A stretch of DNA of 14,780 bases from Treponema sp. GTDB lineage: Bacteria > Spirochaetota > Spirochaetia > Treponematales > Treponemataceae. Under the pieces are notes generated by a model. That model did no database searches, had not been told where the DNA came from, and saw nothing but the letters and a program-made list of their open reading frames with translations. The position numbers were made by a program, and so were the translations under genes. The stretch spans positions 1 to 14,780 of the forward strand of contig JAEDFM010000047.1 in the NCBI GenBank assembly GCA_016292805.1, read 5' to 3'. Positions 1 to 6,467 of this stretch are shown here, piece after piece. Each line of letters opens with the position of its first letter. Position 1 is the stretch's first letter.

Positions 1-1
1 C

Positions 2-364
2 TTCTTTGCATACTTCTACACTCAGGTAACACTGAACCCTACAGAAATTGCTAAAAACATCAGAGAAAACGGCGGCTCCATTCCTGGTGTAAGAACTGAT
101 AAAACAGAAGAATATCTTACTAAGATATTGAATAGACTTATATTACCAGGTTCATTGTTCCTGGCATTGATTGCTGTTATTCCAACAGTTATTCAGTATG
201 CTTTTGGATTCCCACAGTCTGTTGCACAGCTTATGGGCGGAACTTCATTAATCATCTTGATTGGTGTTGATCTTGATACAATGAGTCAGGTTGAAGCACT
301 TCTTAAAATGCATCACCATGAAGGACTTACTAAGAAGGGCAAAATCAGATCACGCAGTTTATAA
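2..364 (+). CDS. secY: Protein translocase subunit SecY, C-terminal part (5' end outside window)
   Basis: This is the last 120 residues of SecY, the membrane pore of the SecYEG translocon that passes unfolded proteins across the inner membrane. The reading frame is open from base 2, so the gene is cut only by the window edge. Visible hallmarks are the FFAYFYTQVTLNP segment, the cytoplasmic stretch with NGGSIPGVR, two hydrophobic helices (LILPGSLFLALIAVIPTVI and the segment ending TSLIILIGVDLDTMSQ), and a short basic tail. Its place just before rpmJ and rpsM is the usual end of the spc ribosomal operon. The adk, map and infA genes that often lie between secY and rpmJ in other bacteria are absent. 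Identification is secure; only the N-terminal part is unseen. Confidence 0.96.
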   Translation, partial: FFAYFYTQVTLNPTEIAKNIRENGGSIPGVRTDKTEEYLTKILNRLILPGSLFLALIAVIPTVIQYAFGFPQSVAQLMGGTSLIILIGVDLDTMSQVEALLKMHHHEGLTKKGKIRSRSL

Positions 365-383
365 AAATTTCGTGATTAACTAG

Positions 384-413
384 TAGAAAAGAAATGAGAA
401 TATATGCTATATT
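384..413 (+). promoter_or_regulatory. Candidate extended -10 promoter before rpmJ
   Basis: An extended -10 element, TGCTATATT, lies at 405-413, with a weak -35-like TAGAAA at 384-389 (18-base spacing). Transcription would start near 420, exactly where the inner hairpin of the downstream inverted repeat begins. It would let rpmJ through the zinc-ribbon gene be transcribed separately from secY. This is seen as a motif match only; the -35 is poor. Confidence 0.45.
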
Positions 414-470
414 ATTAGCCTACTGAATTGCTCTCATTGCGAGGTGCTAAAATTCAGTAAATATTCTCAT
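394..470 (+). promoter_or_regulatory. Nested inverted repeat in the secY-rpmJ gap, possible leader control element
   Basis: Two perfect inverted repeats are nested. The outer one is ATGAGAATAT (394-403) with ATATTCTCAT (461-470). The inner one is TACTGAATT (421-429) with AATTCAGTA (451-459), enclosing 21 bases. The outer right arm ends directly against the GGGGG ribosome-binding site (471-475) of rpmJ. A transcript read through from secY could form the whole structure; one starting near 420 would carry only the inner hairpin at its 5' end. There is no T-run after it, so it does not look like a terminator. Regulation by a ribosomal protein is plausible but inferred. Confidence 0.6.
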
Positions 471-481
471 GGGGGCTTTAT

Positions 482-595
482 ATGAAAGTACGAACCAGTG
501 TAAAACCTATCTGTGATAAGTGTAAGGTTATCAGAAGAAACGGCGTTGTCCGTATCATTTGTACAAACCCAAAACACAAGCAGAGACAGGGCTAA
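482..595 (+). CDS. rpmJ: 50S ribosomal protein L36 (bL36), zinc-binding form
   Basis: A 37-residue protein starting MKVRTSVKPICDKCKV and ending NPKHKQRQG, the full standard length of bL36. It binds 23S rRNA in the large subunit. The zinc ligands Cys11, Cys14, Cys27 and His32 are all present, so this is the zinc-containing form. The start ATG follows a GGGGG ribosome-binding site by six bases. The stop codon TAA overlaps the AAGGAG ribosome-binding site of rpsM, so the two genes are tightly linked. It is the first gene after the inverted repeat in the secY gap. Identification is unambiguous. Confidence 0.97.
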   Translation: MKVRTSVKPICDKCKVIRRNGVVRIICTNPKHKQRQG

Positions 596-605
596 GGAGT
601 AACAG

Positions 606-974
606 ATGGCTCGAATCGCAGGGGTTGATATCCCTAATAAACATGTAGGTACCGCATTAACTTATATTTATGGTATCGGCCGTTCATCGGCTTTAAAGAT
701 TTGCGAAGCTGCTAAAGTTGATCCAGAAAAGATGGTAAACGATCTTTCTCAGGATGAATTGAACTTACTTCGTGAAATTATTGATAAAGACTATAAGATT
801 GAAGGTCGTCTTCGTTCAGAAATTGGTCTCAACCTGAAACGTCTTATTGATATTGGTTGTTACCGTGGTCTTCGTCACAAGGCTGGTCTTCCAGTACGTG
901 GACAGAGAACTCGTACAAACTCTCGTACTCGTAAGGGTAAGAAGAAGACTGTTGCTAATAAGAAGAAAGCATAA
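606..974 (+). CDS. rpsM: 30S ribosomal protein S13 (uS13)
   Basis: A 122-residue S13, the 30S head protein that contacts the P-site tRNA and helps bridge to the large subunit. It begins MARIAGVDIPNKHVG, has the helix-two-turns-helix region with ALTYIYGIG, and ends in the basic C-terminal tail containing RGLRHKAGLPVRGQRT, the S13 signature, then a lysine-rich end. Length is normal for the family. The ATG sits six bases after AAGGAG (594-599). It lies 10 bases after rpmJ and 16 before rpsK, in the usual alpha-operon order. Confidence 0.98.
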   Translation: MARIAGVDIPNKHVGTALTYIYGIGRSSALKICEAAKVDPEKMVNDLSQDELNLLREIIDKDYKIEGRLRSEIGLNLKRLIDIGCYRGLRHKAGLPVRGQRTRTNSRTRKGKKKTVANKKKA

Positions 975-990
975 GGCGGAGGTTAGGTAA

Positions 991-1371
991 GTGGCTATCG
1001 CTAAGAAACGAAAGGAAAAGAAGAGCGTATACGAAGGAAACGTTTATATCCAGGCTACGTTCAATAATACTATCGTAACTGTAACAGATATGAAAGGAAA
1101 TGCTCTTTCTTGGGCATCTTCTGGTGGACTCGGATTCCGTGGAGCTAAAAAATCAACTCCATTTGCTGCTCAGTCAGTTGCTGAAACAGCTATCCAGAGA
1201 GCTGCAAGCTATGGTTTACGTGAAGTACATGTATATATCAAGGGTCCAGGAATGGGACGTGAAAATGCTATCCGTTCTTTAGGTCTTATGGGATTGAAAG
1301 TAAAATCAATTTCTGATGTAACTCCAATTCCTCACAATGGTTGTCGTCCTCGTAAGACACGCCGTATGTAA
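991..1371 (+). CDS. rpsK: 30S ribosomal protein S11 (uS11)
   Basis: A 126-residue S11, which lines the mRNA exit site on the 30S platform. It shows the conserved body NVYIQATFNNTIVTVTD, then SWASSGGLGFRG, and the C-terminal signature GPGMGREN followed by DVTPIPHNGCRPRKTRR. Translation starts at GTG, eight bases after a strong GGAGG at 978-982; no ATG is available near it, and the GTG start gives the family N-terminus. The gene is in the standard place between rpsM and rpsD, with an 18-base gap to rpsD. Confidence 0.98.
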   Translation: MAIAKKRKEKKSVYEGNVYIQATFNNTIVTVTDMKGNALSWASSGGLGFRGAKKSTPFAAQSVAETAIQRAASYGLREVHVYIKGPGMGRENAIRSLGLMGLKVKSISDVTPIPHNGCRPRKTRRM

Positions 1372-1389
1372 TTACTTTAGGAGACAATT

Positions 1390-1971
1390 ATGGGAAAAAG
1401 CACACAGACTCTCTTAAAGAGATGTAAATCTTTAGGTATCAATCCAGTTGTAATGGGTTATACAAAAGAATCTAAGAGAAATCAGAAAGACGTAAGACGT
1501 AAGAAGTCTGAATATGGTATTCAGCTTACAGAAAAACAGAAAGTACGTTTCATTTATGGTGTTATGGAAAAACAGTTCCACAAATACTATGTAATGGCTA
1601 CTAAAAAAGATGGCGTTACTGGTGAAATGTTACTCCAGATTCTTGAATCAAGACTTGATAATGTTGTTTACCGCTTAGGATTTGCTAAGACTCGTAAACA
1701 GGCTCGCCAGATGGTTAACCATGGTCACATTTTAATTAATGGTGCTGTAGTTAATATTCCATCTTACCTTGTAAAGGTTGGTGACGTAGTTACAGTTAAA
1801 GAAAATTCTGGAATCAAAAAGCTTGTTCTCGCTAATGGCGATCCTGTAGTACCAGGTTGGCTTGAAGCAGATAAAGATAATTTTACTGGAAAGGTTGTTT
1901 CATTAGCTACAAAAGCAGATATTGATTTTGAAGTTAAAGAAAACCTCATTGTTGAATATTATTCTAAATAA
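1390..1971 (+). CDS. rpsD: 30S ribosomal protein S4 (uS4), zinc-free form
   Basis: A 193-residue S4, a primary 16S rRNA-binding assembly protein of the 30S body and, in several bacteria, a translational repressor of its own operon. The S4 RNA-binding domain is visible around residues 89-150 (RLDNVVYRLGFAKTRKQARQMV, then HGHILINGAVVNIPSYLVKVGD, overlapping that core). The N-terminal domain lacks the four-cysteine zinc site of many S4 proteins: only one Cys (in KRCKSLG) is present, so this is the zinc-independent form, a little shorter than the common 200-208 residues. ATG follows AGGAG (1379-1383) by six bases. It sits between rpsK and rpoA, an arrangement I recall as differing from Borrelia, where rpsD is elsewhere. 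Confidence 0.97.
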   Translation: MGKSTQTLLKRCKSLGINPVVMGYTKESKRNQKDVRRKKSEYGIQLTEKQKVRFIYGVMEKQFHKYYVMATKKDGVTGEMLLQILESRLDNVVYRLGFAKTRKQARQMVNHGHILINGAVVNIPSYLVKVGDVVTVKENSGIKKLVLANGDPVVPGWLEADKDNFTGKVVSLATKADIDFEVKENLIVEYYSK

Positions 1972-1986
1972 TGATAAGGAGTTCAG

Positions 1987-3042
1987 ATGGCTCGCAAAAA
2001 TTTGCTCAAAGGTTTTAAAAAGCCTAAAGGCATTTCATTTGAACACGTTAGTACAAATCCTAATTACGGTAAGTTCACAGCTTATCCTTTTGAAACAGGA
2101 TTTGGAACAACAGTTGGTAATACATTAAGAAGAGTATTGTTGTCTTCAATTCAGGGATATGCAATCACTTCAATTCGTATTACATCTTATAATGAAAATG
2201 GAATTTCTAAATTAATCTCTAGTGAATTCGAAGCAATTCCTGATGTAGCTGAAGATACCTTGGAAATTATCAACACTCTTAAGATGTTGCGTTTACGTTT
2301 ACCTAATGATGTTGAACAGGATACTATCAATTATGAATTTAAAGGTCCTGGAGTTGTAAAGTCTGATGATTTTGCAAAAGAAGGTCAGCTTGAAGTTATG
2401 ACTAAAGATTTAACAGTCTTTACTATGATGGAAGGCGCTCATCTTGATATTGAAGTTCAGGTTGACTTGGGTAGAGGTTACGTTCCAGCTGAAACAAATG
2501 AACATTACATTGAAATTGTTGGTACAATTCCAATGGATGCCATTTTCACTCCAGTTCCAAAAGTAAAATATTCTATTGAACCATGTCGTGTAGGTCAGAG
2601 AAATGACTACGATAAGTTAGTTCTTGAAATTTGGACTGATGGAACAATCGCTCCTGAAGATGCTTTGGCAGAAGCAGCTAAAATTGCAAAAGATCATTTC
2701 GCAATTTTCGTAAACTTCAATGACAAAGATGTAATTGGAAGTGATGAAAGTGATGAAGGCGATGAAAGTATCCAGAAGCTTCTCAATACACCTGTAGAAG
2801 AATTGGAACTCTCTGTACGTTCATCAAATTGTTTGAAAAATGCAAATATTCGTACAATTGGCGAATTAACTAAAAAGACTGAAGATGACATTGCAAAGAC
2901 TAGAAACTTTGGAAAGAAATCACTCCAGGAAATTAAGGAAAAACTCCAGGAATGGAACCTTACTCTTGGTATGACAGATTACAGTCATCTGAAGAATGCT
3001 GCCAACTTAACAAAGCAGAAGGAAGAAACAGATGAATCATAA
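1987..3042 (+). CDS. rpoA: DNA-directed RNA polymerase subunit alpha
   Basis: A 351-residue alpha subunit. The N-terminal dimerisation domain (about residues 10-240) carries the typical ETGFGTTVGNTLRRVLLSS segment for assembly with beta and beta-prime. The C-terminal domain (about 265-330) contains LELSVRSSNCLKNANIRTIG and FGKKSLQEIKEKL, matching the helix-hairpin-helix domain that binds UP elements and activators; the Arg of the RSSNCLK motif, equivalent to E. coli Arg265, is kept. The linker is acidic, SDE-SDE-GDE at residues 252-260, encoded by 9-base repeats. A charged 20-residue tail ends in EETDES. ATG is five bases after AAGGAG (1976-1981). The gene overlaps rplQ by 11 bases. Confidence 0.98.
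   Translation: MARKNLLKGFKKPKGISFEHVSTNPNYGKFTAYPFETGFGTTVGNTLRRVLLSSIQGYAITSIRITSYNENGISKLISSEFEAIPDVAEDTLEIINTLKMLRLRLPNDVEQDTINYEFKGPGVVKSDDFAKEGQLEVMTKDLTVFTMMEGAHLDIEVQVDLGRGYVPAETNEHYIEIVGTIPMDAIFTPVPKVKYSIEPCRVGQRNDYDKLVLEIWTDGTIAPEDALAEAAKIAKDHFAIFVNFNDKDVIGSDESDEGDESIQKLLNTPVEELELSVRSSNCLKNANIRTIGELTKKTEDDIAKTRNFGKKSLQEIKEKLQEWNLTLGMTDYSHLKNAANLTKQKEETDES
2740..2766 (+). repeat. Three-copy 9-base tandem repeat in the rpoA linker
   Basis: AGTGATGAA is repeated exactly twice (2740-2748 and 2749-2757), followed by a third copy, GGCGATGAA (2758-2766), with two changes. It encodes Ser-Asp-Glu, Ser-Asp-Glu, Gly-Asp-Glu in the flexible linker between the two domains of RNA polymerase alpha. 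Copy number could change without breaking the frame. Confidence 0.85.
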
Positions 3043-3505
3043 GAATGGTTTTAATCCGCTTTCACGTACAACAGCACACCGTCGTGCTATGTCACGCAAT
3101 ATGGTAACTTCTCTCTTTAGATATGAAAGAATTACTACAACAAAATCAAAGGCTCTTGAAGTAAGAAAATCAGCTGAAAAGCTTATTACTAGAGCTAAAG
3201 TTGATTCTGTACACAATCGCCGTGAAGTTGCAAAGTTTATTGCTGATGAAAAAATCTTAAATAAACTTTTCACAGAAATTGCTCCTCGTATGAAGGAACG
3301 CAATGGTGGTTATACTCGTGTACTTAAACTCGGATACCGTCAGGGTGACGCTGCTGATGTTGTTATTCTTGAATTAGTAGATTACAAACTTGATAACGAA
3401 TCAAGCGAAGAAAAACCTGCTAAAACAACAAAAGCTAAGGCAGAAGGTGCTAAAAAATCAGCTGCAAAAAAGACTGAAAAAAAGGAAGAAGCTAAGGCTG
3501 AGTAA
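3032..3505 (+). CDS. rplQ: 50S ribosomal protein L17 (bL17) with long charged C-terminal tail
   Basis: A 157-residue L17, a large-subunit protein near the polypeptide exit. The core (about residues 1-118) shows FNPLSRTTAHRRAMSRNM, LFRYERITTTKSKALEVR, and the closing GYTRVLKLGYRQGDAADVVILELV. Family members usually end close to this point (roughly 115-130 residues). Here about 38 further residues follow, almost entirely Lys, Ala, Glu and Thr and probably unstructured. The start ATG lies inside the end of rpoA (11-base overlap), six bases after GGAAG (3021-3025), so translation is probably coupled. A 26-base gap leads to the zinc-ribbon gene. Confidence 0.97.
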   Translation: MNHKNGFNPLSRTTAHRRAMSRNMVTSLFRYERITTTKSKALEVRKSAEKLITRAKVDSVHNRREVAKFIADEKILNKLFTEIAPRMKERNGGYTRVLKLGYRQGDAADVVILELVDYKLDNESSEEKPAKTTKAKAEGAKKSAAKKTEKKEEAKAE

Positions 3506-3531
3506 GCTTTGGTTGCCAAAAGGAGTCTATA

Positions 3532-3774
3532 ATGTCAAAGAACCATCGCGGATCTGGTATTAGATCATTAGCTGCTCACGGAAGAGGAACATGTGGTATC
3601 TGTGGTAAAACAGATATTAAAGTTCTTTGGGAAAAAGAAGTTAATGGTGAAACAGTAAAAGTTTGCAAATACTGTAACGCTGCATTAAAAAACAAAGCAA
3701 AGGTAGAAGCTAGAAAAGCTAAACCTGCAGCAGAAGAAGCTCCAGCAGCTGAAGAACCAGCAGCAGAAGCTTAA
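3532..3774 (+). CDS. Small zinc-ribbon protein at the end of the ribosomal operon, function unknown
   Basis: I do not recognise a named family. The 80-residue protein has a basic start (MSKNHRGSGIRSLAAHGRG), two CxxC knuckles (Cys21/Cys24 and Cys45/Cys48, 20 residues apart) that should form one zinc ribbon, a basic stretch (KNKAKVEARKAK), and an Ala/Glu/Pro tail. The spacing differs from the zinc sites of bL32, uS14 and bL36. It is preceded by AAAGGAG (3519-3525) six bases before the ATG, as strong as its ribosomal neighbours, and shares their transcript just upstream of the terminator. A ribosome- or RNA-associated role is inferred from this context and composition only. Confidence 0.85.
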   Translation: MSKNHRGSGIRSLAAHGRGTCGICGKTDIKVLWEKEVNGETVKVCKYCNAALKNKAKVEARKAKPAAEEAPAAEEPAAEA

Positions 3775-3776
3775 TC

Positions 3777-3808
3777 AGCTGAGTAATCTATCTTTATAGA
3801 TACTCGCT
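3777..3808 (+). terminator. First of two tandem hairpins after the zinc-ribbon gene
   Basis: An imperfect hairpin: AGC, GAGTA and TCTAT on the left (with two single-base bulges, 3780 and 3786) pair with ATAGATACTC and GCT on the right (3796-3808), around a CTTT loop. No T-run follows. It begins two bases after the stop codon and may protect the 3' end of the message or assist the terminator that follows. Confidence 0.5.
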
Positions 3809-3813
3809 AACAT

Positions 3814-3850
3814 AATCCGCTTGCTATAGGCAGGCGGATTTTTTATTTTA
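3814..3850 (+). terminator. Intrinsic terminator of the ribosomal-protein operon
   Basis: An 11-base stem, AATCCGCTTGC (3814-3824) with GCAGGCGGATT (3830-3840), contains one G-T pair and closes a five-base TATAG loop. It is followed by TTTTATTTT. This is a textbook rho-independent terminator in the + direction, ending the operon before the PilZ gene. Confidence 0.93.
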
Positions 3851-3874
3851 AATTACGATATTTTAATCATTAAA

Positions 3875-3903
3875 TATTGTGGAGTTATTCTTTTTGGTAT
3901 AAA
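3875..3903 (+). promoter_or_regulatory. Weak candidate promoter of the PilZ-TPR pair
   Basis: A TATAAA -10-like element (3898-3903) has only a poor -35 (TATTGT, 3875-3880, 17-base spacing). Start of transcription would be near 3910, leaving about 10 bases before the PilZ start codon. A promoter must lie in 3851-3920 because a strong terminator precedes it, but its exact position is uncertain. Confidence 0.35.
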
Positions 3904-3920
3904 CTGTATATATATCGATT

Positions 3921-4835
3921 ATGAGTGTTAACAACAGCCATCAGGTTTCTAGATATTACGATTTTTATCGTGATAAAGAAATTGTATTTACAAAAGCTAA
4001 TTTAATTTCGCTTCGTATTGATCCACGTCAGGTTTATGTAAAAACACCAGATGGACAATGGCCTTGTATTATAAACTCTGTATCATTAATGAATGCTAAA
4101 ATTATTATTGGTACTTCAAGTGGTATTTACGAACAGCTAAAAAAATCCAGAACAATTAATATAAGTTTGCGTTTCTGTTTTATTGATTTGAACAGTAATC
4201 CAATTCACTTTTTTGTAAATTGTTCTGTTTGTGATATTCAGAATTATGCAGGCTCAAAGGATCTTGTTCTTGTAAATTTACAGTATACTCAGCGTCCGCC
4301 TGATGAATTAATTTTGCGAATTGGTGAATTCGTCGAAGTAAATGAAAACTTTAAGAATCGCCGTGAAGAACGAATTACAATCACAAAAAACTCATTGCGC
4401 GAGCTTCAGATTCCAAAAGAAGAAACATTTATCTTTATTTCAAATGTACCAAGGAAGTGTGTAATCAAAGATCTTTCTTTTGGTGGTGCAAAAGTAATGC
4501 TTATTGGAGTTCCAAAATTTCTGATAGAAAAGCAGGTTGATTTAAGATTAATGTTCCTGGATACAACAGAAAAGGTTTCTCTTATTGGAATTGTTAAAAA
4601 TGCTGATTATCTTCCTGGTAGAAAAGATATTTGTGTATGTAATATCCAGTTTGTGCCAGATGCTGTACCAATGACTTATAAATTCAGAATCAACAGTTAT
4701 ATTACTTCTTATCAGAAGCAGTTAATTGATAATCAGATTTTGAATAATGCTAAATTAGCAGCAACAGAACAGGCTCAGCAAAATCCACAGGTTGCAGCCT
4801 TAAATATTAATGGTAATGAAAATTTACCACAATAA
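3921..4835 (+). CDS. PilZ domain protein, probable cyclic-di-GMP receptor
   Basis: A 304-residue soluble protein with no signal peptide or membrane segment. The PilZ domain (about residues 140-250) has both c-di-GMP-binding motifs: RxxxR at Arg147-Arg151 (NRREER) and DxSxxG at Asp184-Gly189 (DLSFGGAK). The N-terminal 135 residues look like a second beta-rich domain, as in other two-domain spirochaete PilZ proteins, and the Asn/Gln-rich C-terminus looks disordered. In spirochaetes PilZ proteins link c-di-GMP to motility and attachment; that role here is inference. No Shine-Dalgarno sequence precedes the ATG. An in-frame stop at 3900 leaves this as the only ordinary start codon before residue 58, so the message may be nearly leaderless. 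The TPR gene follows after 37 bases. Confidence 0.9.
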   Translation: MSVNNSHQVSRYYDFYRDKEIVFTKANLISLRIDPRQVYVKTPDGQWPCIINSVSLMNAKIIIGTSSGIYEQLKKSRTINISLRFCFIDLNSNPIHFFVNCSVCDIQNYAGSKDLVLVNLQYTQRPPDELILRIGEFVEVNENFKNRREERITITKNSLRELQIPKEETFIFISNVPRKCVIKDLSFGGAKVMLIGVPKFLIEKQVDLRLMFLDTTEKVSLIGIVKNADYLPGRKDICVCNIQFVPDAVPMTYKFRINSYITSYQKQLIDNQILNNAKLAATEQAQQNPQVAALNINGNENLPQ

Positions 4836-4872
4836 AAAATCAAATTAATCAAATATTATAAGTGAGAAAATT

Positions 4873-6027
4873 ATGAATCCTTCTAGTCCTTTGGAATCAA
4901 TTTATTACATCAACATTCCAGAAAACTTTGTACCTTCAAATGATAGTTTTAAAATCGACCCTAAAATTCAGTTGCCTGTTCAGATTAAGGACAGTGAATC
5001 TGCAGGAAGTTTTAATCCAGAGGAAATTACTCCTGAACAAATTCTTGCTGGTATTCTTACAGTTTTAGCATACGATCTTAAAAACGAAAATCTTGATTAC
5101 TACCGTTCTATAATCAAACAGGTAAAACCTGATATTAAAAAGGAGCTTTGTGAAGCTGCAATTATTAAAACTAAAAATGAAGATTTTGAACTTGCAGAAG
5201 AAATTTTCCGTGCACTTCATGGTTATGATCCAGAAGATAAGGCAATAATCTTAAATATGGCTTTGTTCCTTGATCAGAGAGCAGATTCTTACCGTAATGC
5301 TGGTTTGAACGAAGATGCAGATGCCTATGATAGTGATGCTCAGAGTTATTATGAAGAAGCAATGATGGCTGAACCTTCAATGCCAGATGCATATTTTAAT
5401 GCGGGCTTTTTCTATATGAAGCAGCATAAATACAGAGAAGCAAAAGATTCATTTGAAACATATCTTGCTTTGACTTGTGATATTACTGCTGAAGAAATGG
5501 GTGAGAATGGTGTTTATAAACAGGAAAGAGCCCAGGAAATTTTAAACGAAATTAACAGTCAGAATATTGATGATGAAACATTTAAAACTGCTTATGATTT
5601 GATTTCTAGTGGTCAGGAAGAAAAGGGCTTGCTTGAAATCAGAGACTTCTTGTCAAATAATCCAAAAGTATGGAATGCCTGGTTTATGTTAGGCTGGGGT
5701 TTTAGACGTCTTGAAAAGTTTGCTGAAGCAAAGCAGGCTTATGAAGAAGCTTTGAAATGTGAAGGTGGAGATAAAAATTCCGATGTTTACAATGAGCTTT
5801 CATTGTGTTATGTGGAAGAAAAGAATTTTACTGAAGCTAAGAAATGTCTTCTTAAAGCATACGAGCTTGATCCAGAAAGTACAAAAGTAATTTCTAACTT
5901 AGGATATCTTGCTTTGGCTCAGGGTAATAAACAGGAAGCCCGCAATTACTTTACTACAGTTTTGGAATTTGATCCAAAAGATAAGATTGCGGCTAATGAA
6001 TTACTTAAGCTGGAACAGGAAGACTAG
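4873..6027 (+). CDS. Tetratricopeptide repeat (TPR) protein
   Basis: A 384-residue cytoplasmic protein without signal peptide. Helical TPR units are clear at about residues 108-125 and 172-200 (AYFNAGFFYMKQHKYREAKD), and as a run of three near the C-terminus: 267-300 (AWFMLGWGFRRLEKFAEAKQ), 303-335 and 337-370 (LGYLALAQGNKQEARNYF). The first 55 residues are Pro-rich and match nothing I know. TPR arrays bind partner proteins; the partner is unknown, although the adjacent PilZ gene (37-base gap, same strand) suggests a shared job. The ribosome-binding site is weak (AAGTGAG, 4860-4866). Its stop TAG overlaps the stop of the convergent DUF192 gene by four bases, leaving no room for a terminator between them. 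Confidence 0.9.
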   Translation: MNPSSPLESIYYINIPENFVPSNDSFKIDPKIQLPVQIKDSESAGSFNPEEITPEQILAGILTVLAYDLKNENLDYYRSIIKQVKPDIKKELCEAAIIKTKNEDFELAEEIFRALHGYDPEDKAIILNMALFLDQRADSYRNAGLNEDADAYDSDAQSYYEEAMMAEPSMPDAYFNAGFFYMKQHKYREAKDSFETYLALTCDITAEEMGENGVYKQERAQEILNEINSQNIDDETFKTAYDLISSGQEEKGLLEIRDFLSNNPKVWNAWFMLGWGFRRLEKFAEAKQAYEEALKCEGGDKNSDVYNELSLCYVEEKNFTEAKKCLLKAYELDPESTKVISNLGYLALAQGNKQEARNYFTTVLEFDPKDKIAANELLKLEQED

Positions 6028-6467
6028 AATCCTGAAATATCTACAGAATCTCCAATTTTGACATCGTTTTTGTGGAACCAGCCCTGTGGAACTTCCAGGG
6101 CGTATCGGACTGAACATGTACTTACAATTGGAGATAGACTGTAGGGTGTCATATCATAAATATTTCTGATTTTTCCTTTAGAATCAATGTAAGCAATTGA
6201 AAGTGGGTGAGGGGTATTCTTCATCCAGAAAGAAAGAATCTGATCGTTTTCAAAAATAAAAATCATACCAGTTCCTTCTGGAATATTTTTTCGTTCCATA
6301 AAACCAAAATTGCGTTCCTGTGGAGTTTTTGCAATTTCTACCTTAACGGTTAAAGTTTTTCCATCTTCTTTTGTAATTGTTAATGTAGTTTTAGAAAGCT
6401 TGCTATTTGAACAACTAAGAAATAAAATTGCTGTTAATGATAAAAGAAAAAATTTAATATTATGCAT
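6024..6467 (-). CDS. DUF192 (UPF0127) family lipoprotein
   Basis: A 147-residue exported protein. The N-terminus is a lipoprotein signal: a hydrophobic stretch to Leu17, then Ser18-Cys19 (AILFLSC), so the mature protein is probably lipid-anchored at Cys19. The DUF192 domain fills the rest, with the typical TPQERNFGFMERKNIPEGTG, then FWMKNTPHPLSIAYID and a final GD pair (KIGDSVDISGF). The family's biochemical role is not established. It is the last gene of a three-gene minus-strand unit. Its ATG shares one base with the TAA stop of the gene before (TAATG), with GGATGA upstream inside that gene, so it is probably translated by coupling. Its own stop overlaps the stop of the TPR gene. Confidence 0.9.
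   Translation of the reverse strand: MHNIKFFLLSLTAILFLSCSNSKLSKTTLTITKEDGKTLTVKVEIAKTPQERNFGFMERKNIPEGTGMIFIFENDQILSFWMKNTPHPLSIAYIDSKGKIRNIYDMTPYSLSPIVSTCSVRYALEVPQGWFHKNDVKIGDSVDISGF

Noticed and set aside
469..516. Short reading frame ATG GGG GCT to TGA overlapping the start of rpmJ, as a possible leader peptide
   Set aside because: It is out of frame with rpmJ, uses the rpmJ ribosome-binding site bases as codons and has no site of its own.
6081..6101. GCCCTG/CAGGGC hairpin near the end of the DUF192 gene as a terminator for the convergent TPR gene
   Set aside because: The stem is only six pairs, lies in conserved coding sequence and has no T-run after it on the plus strand.
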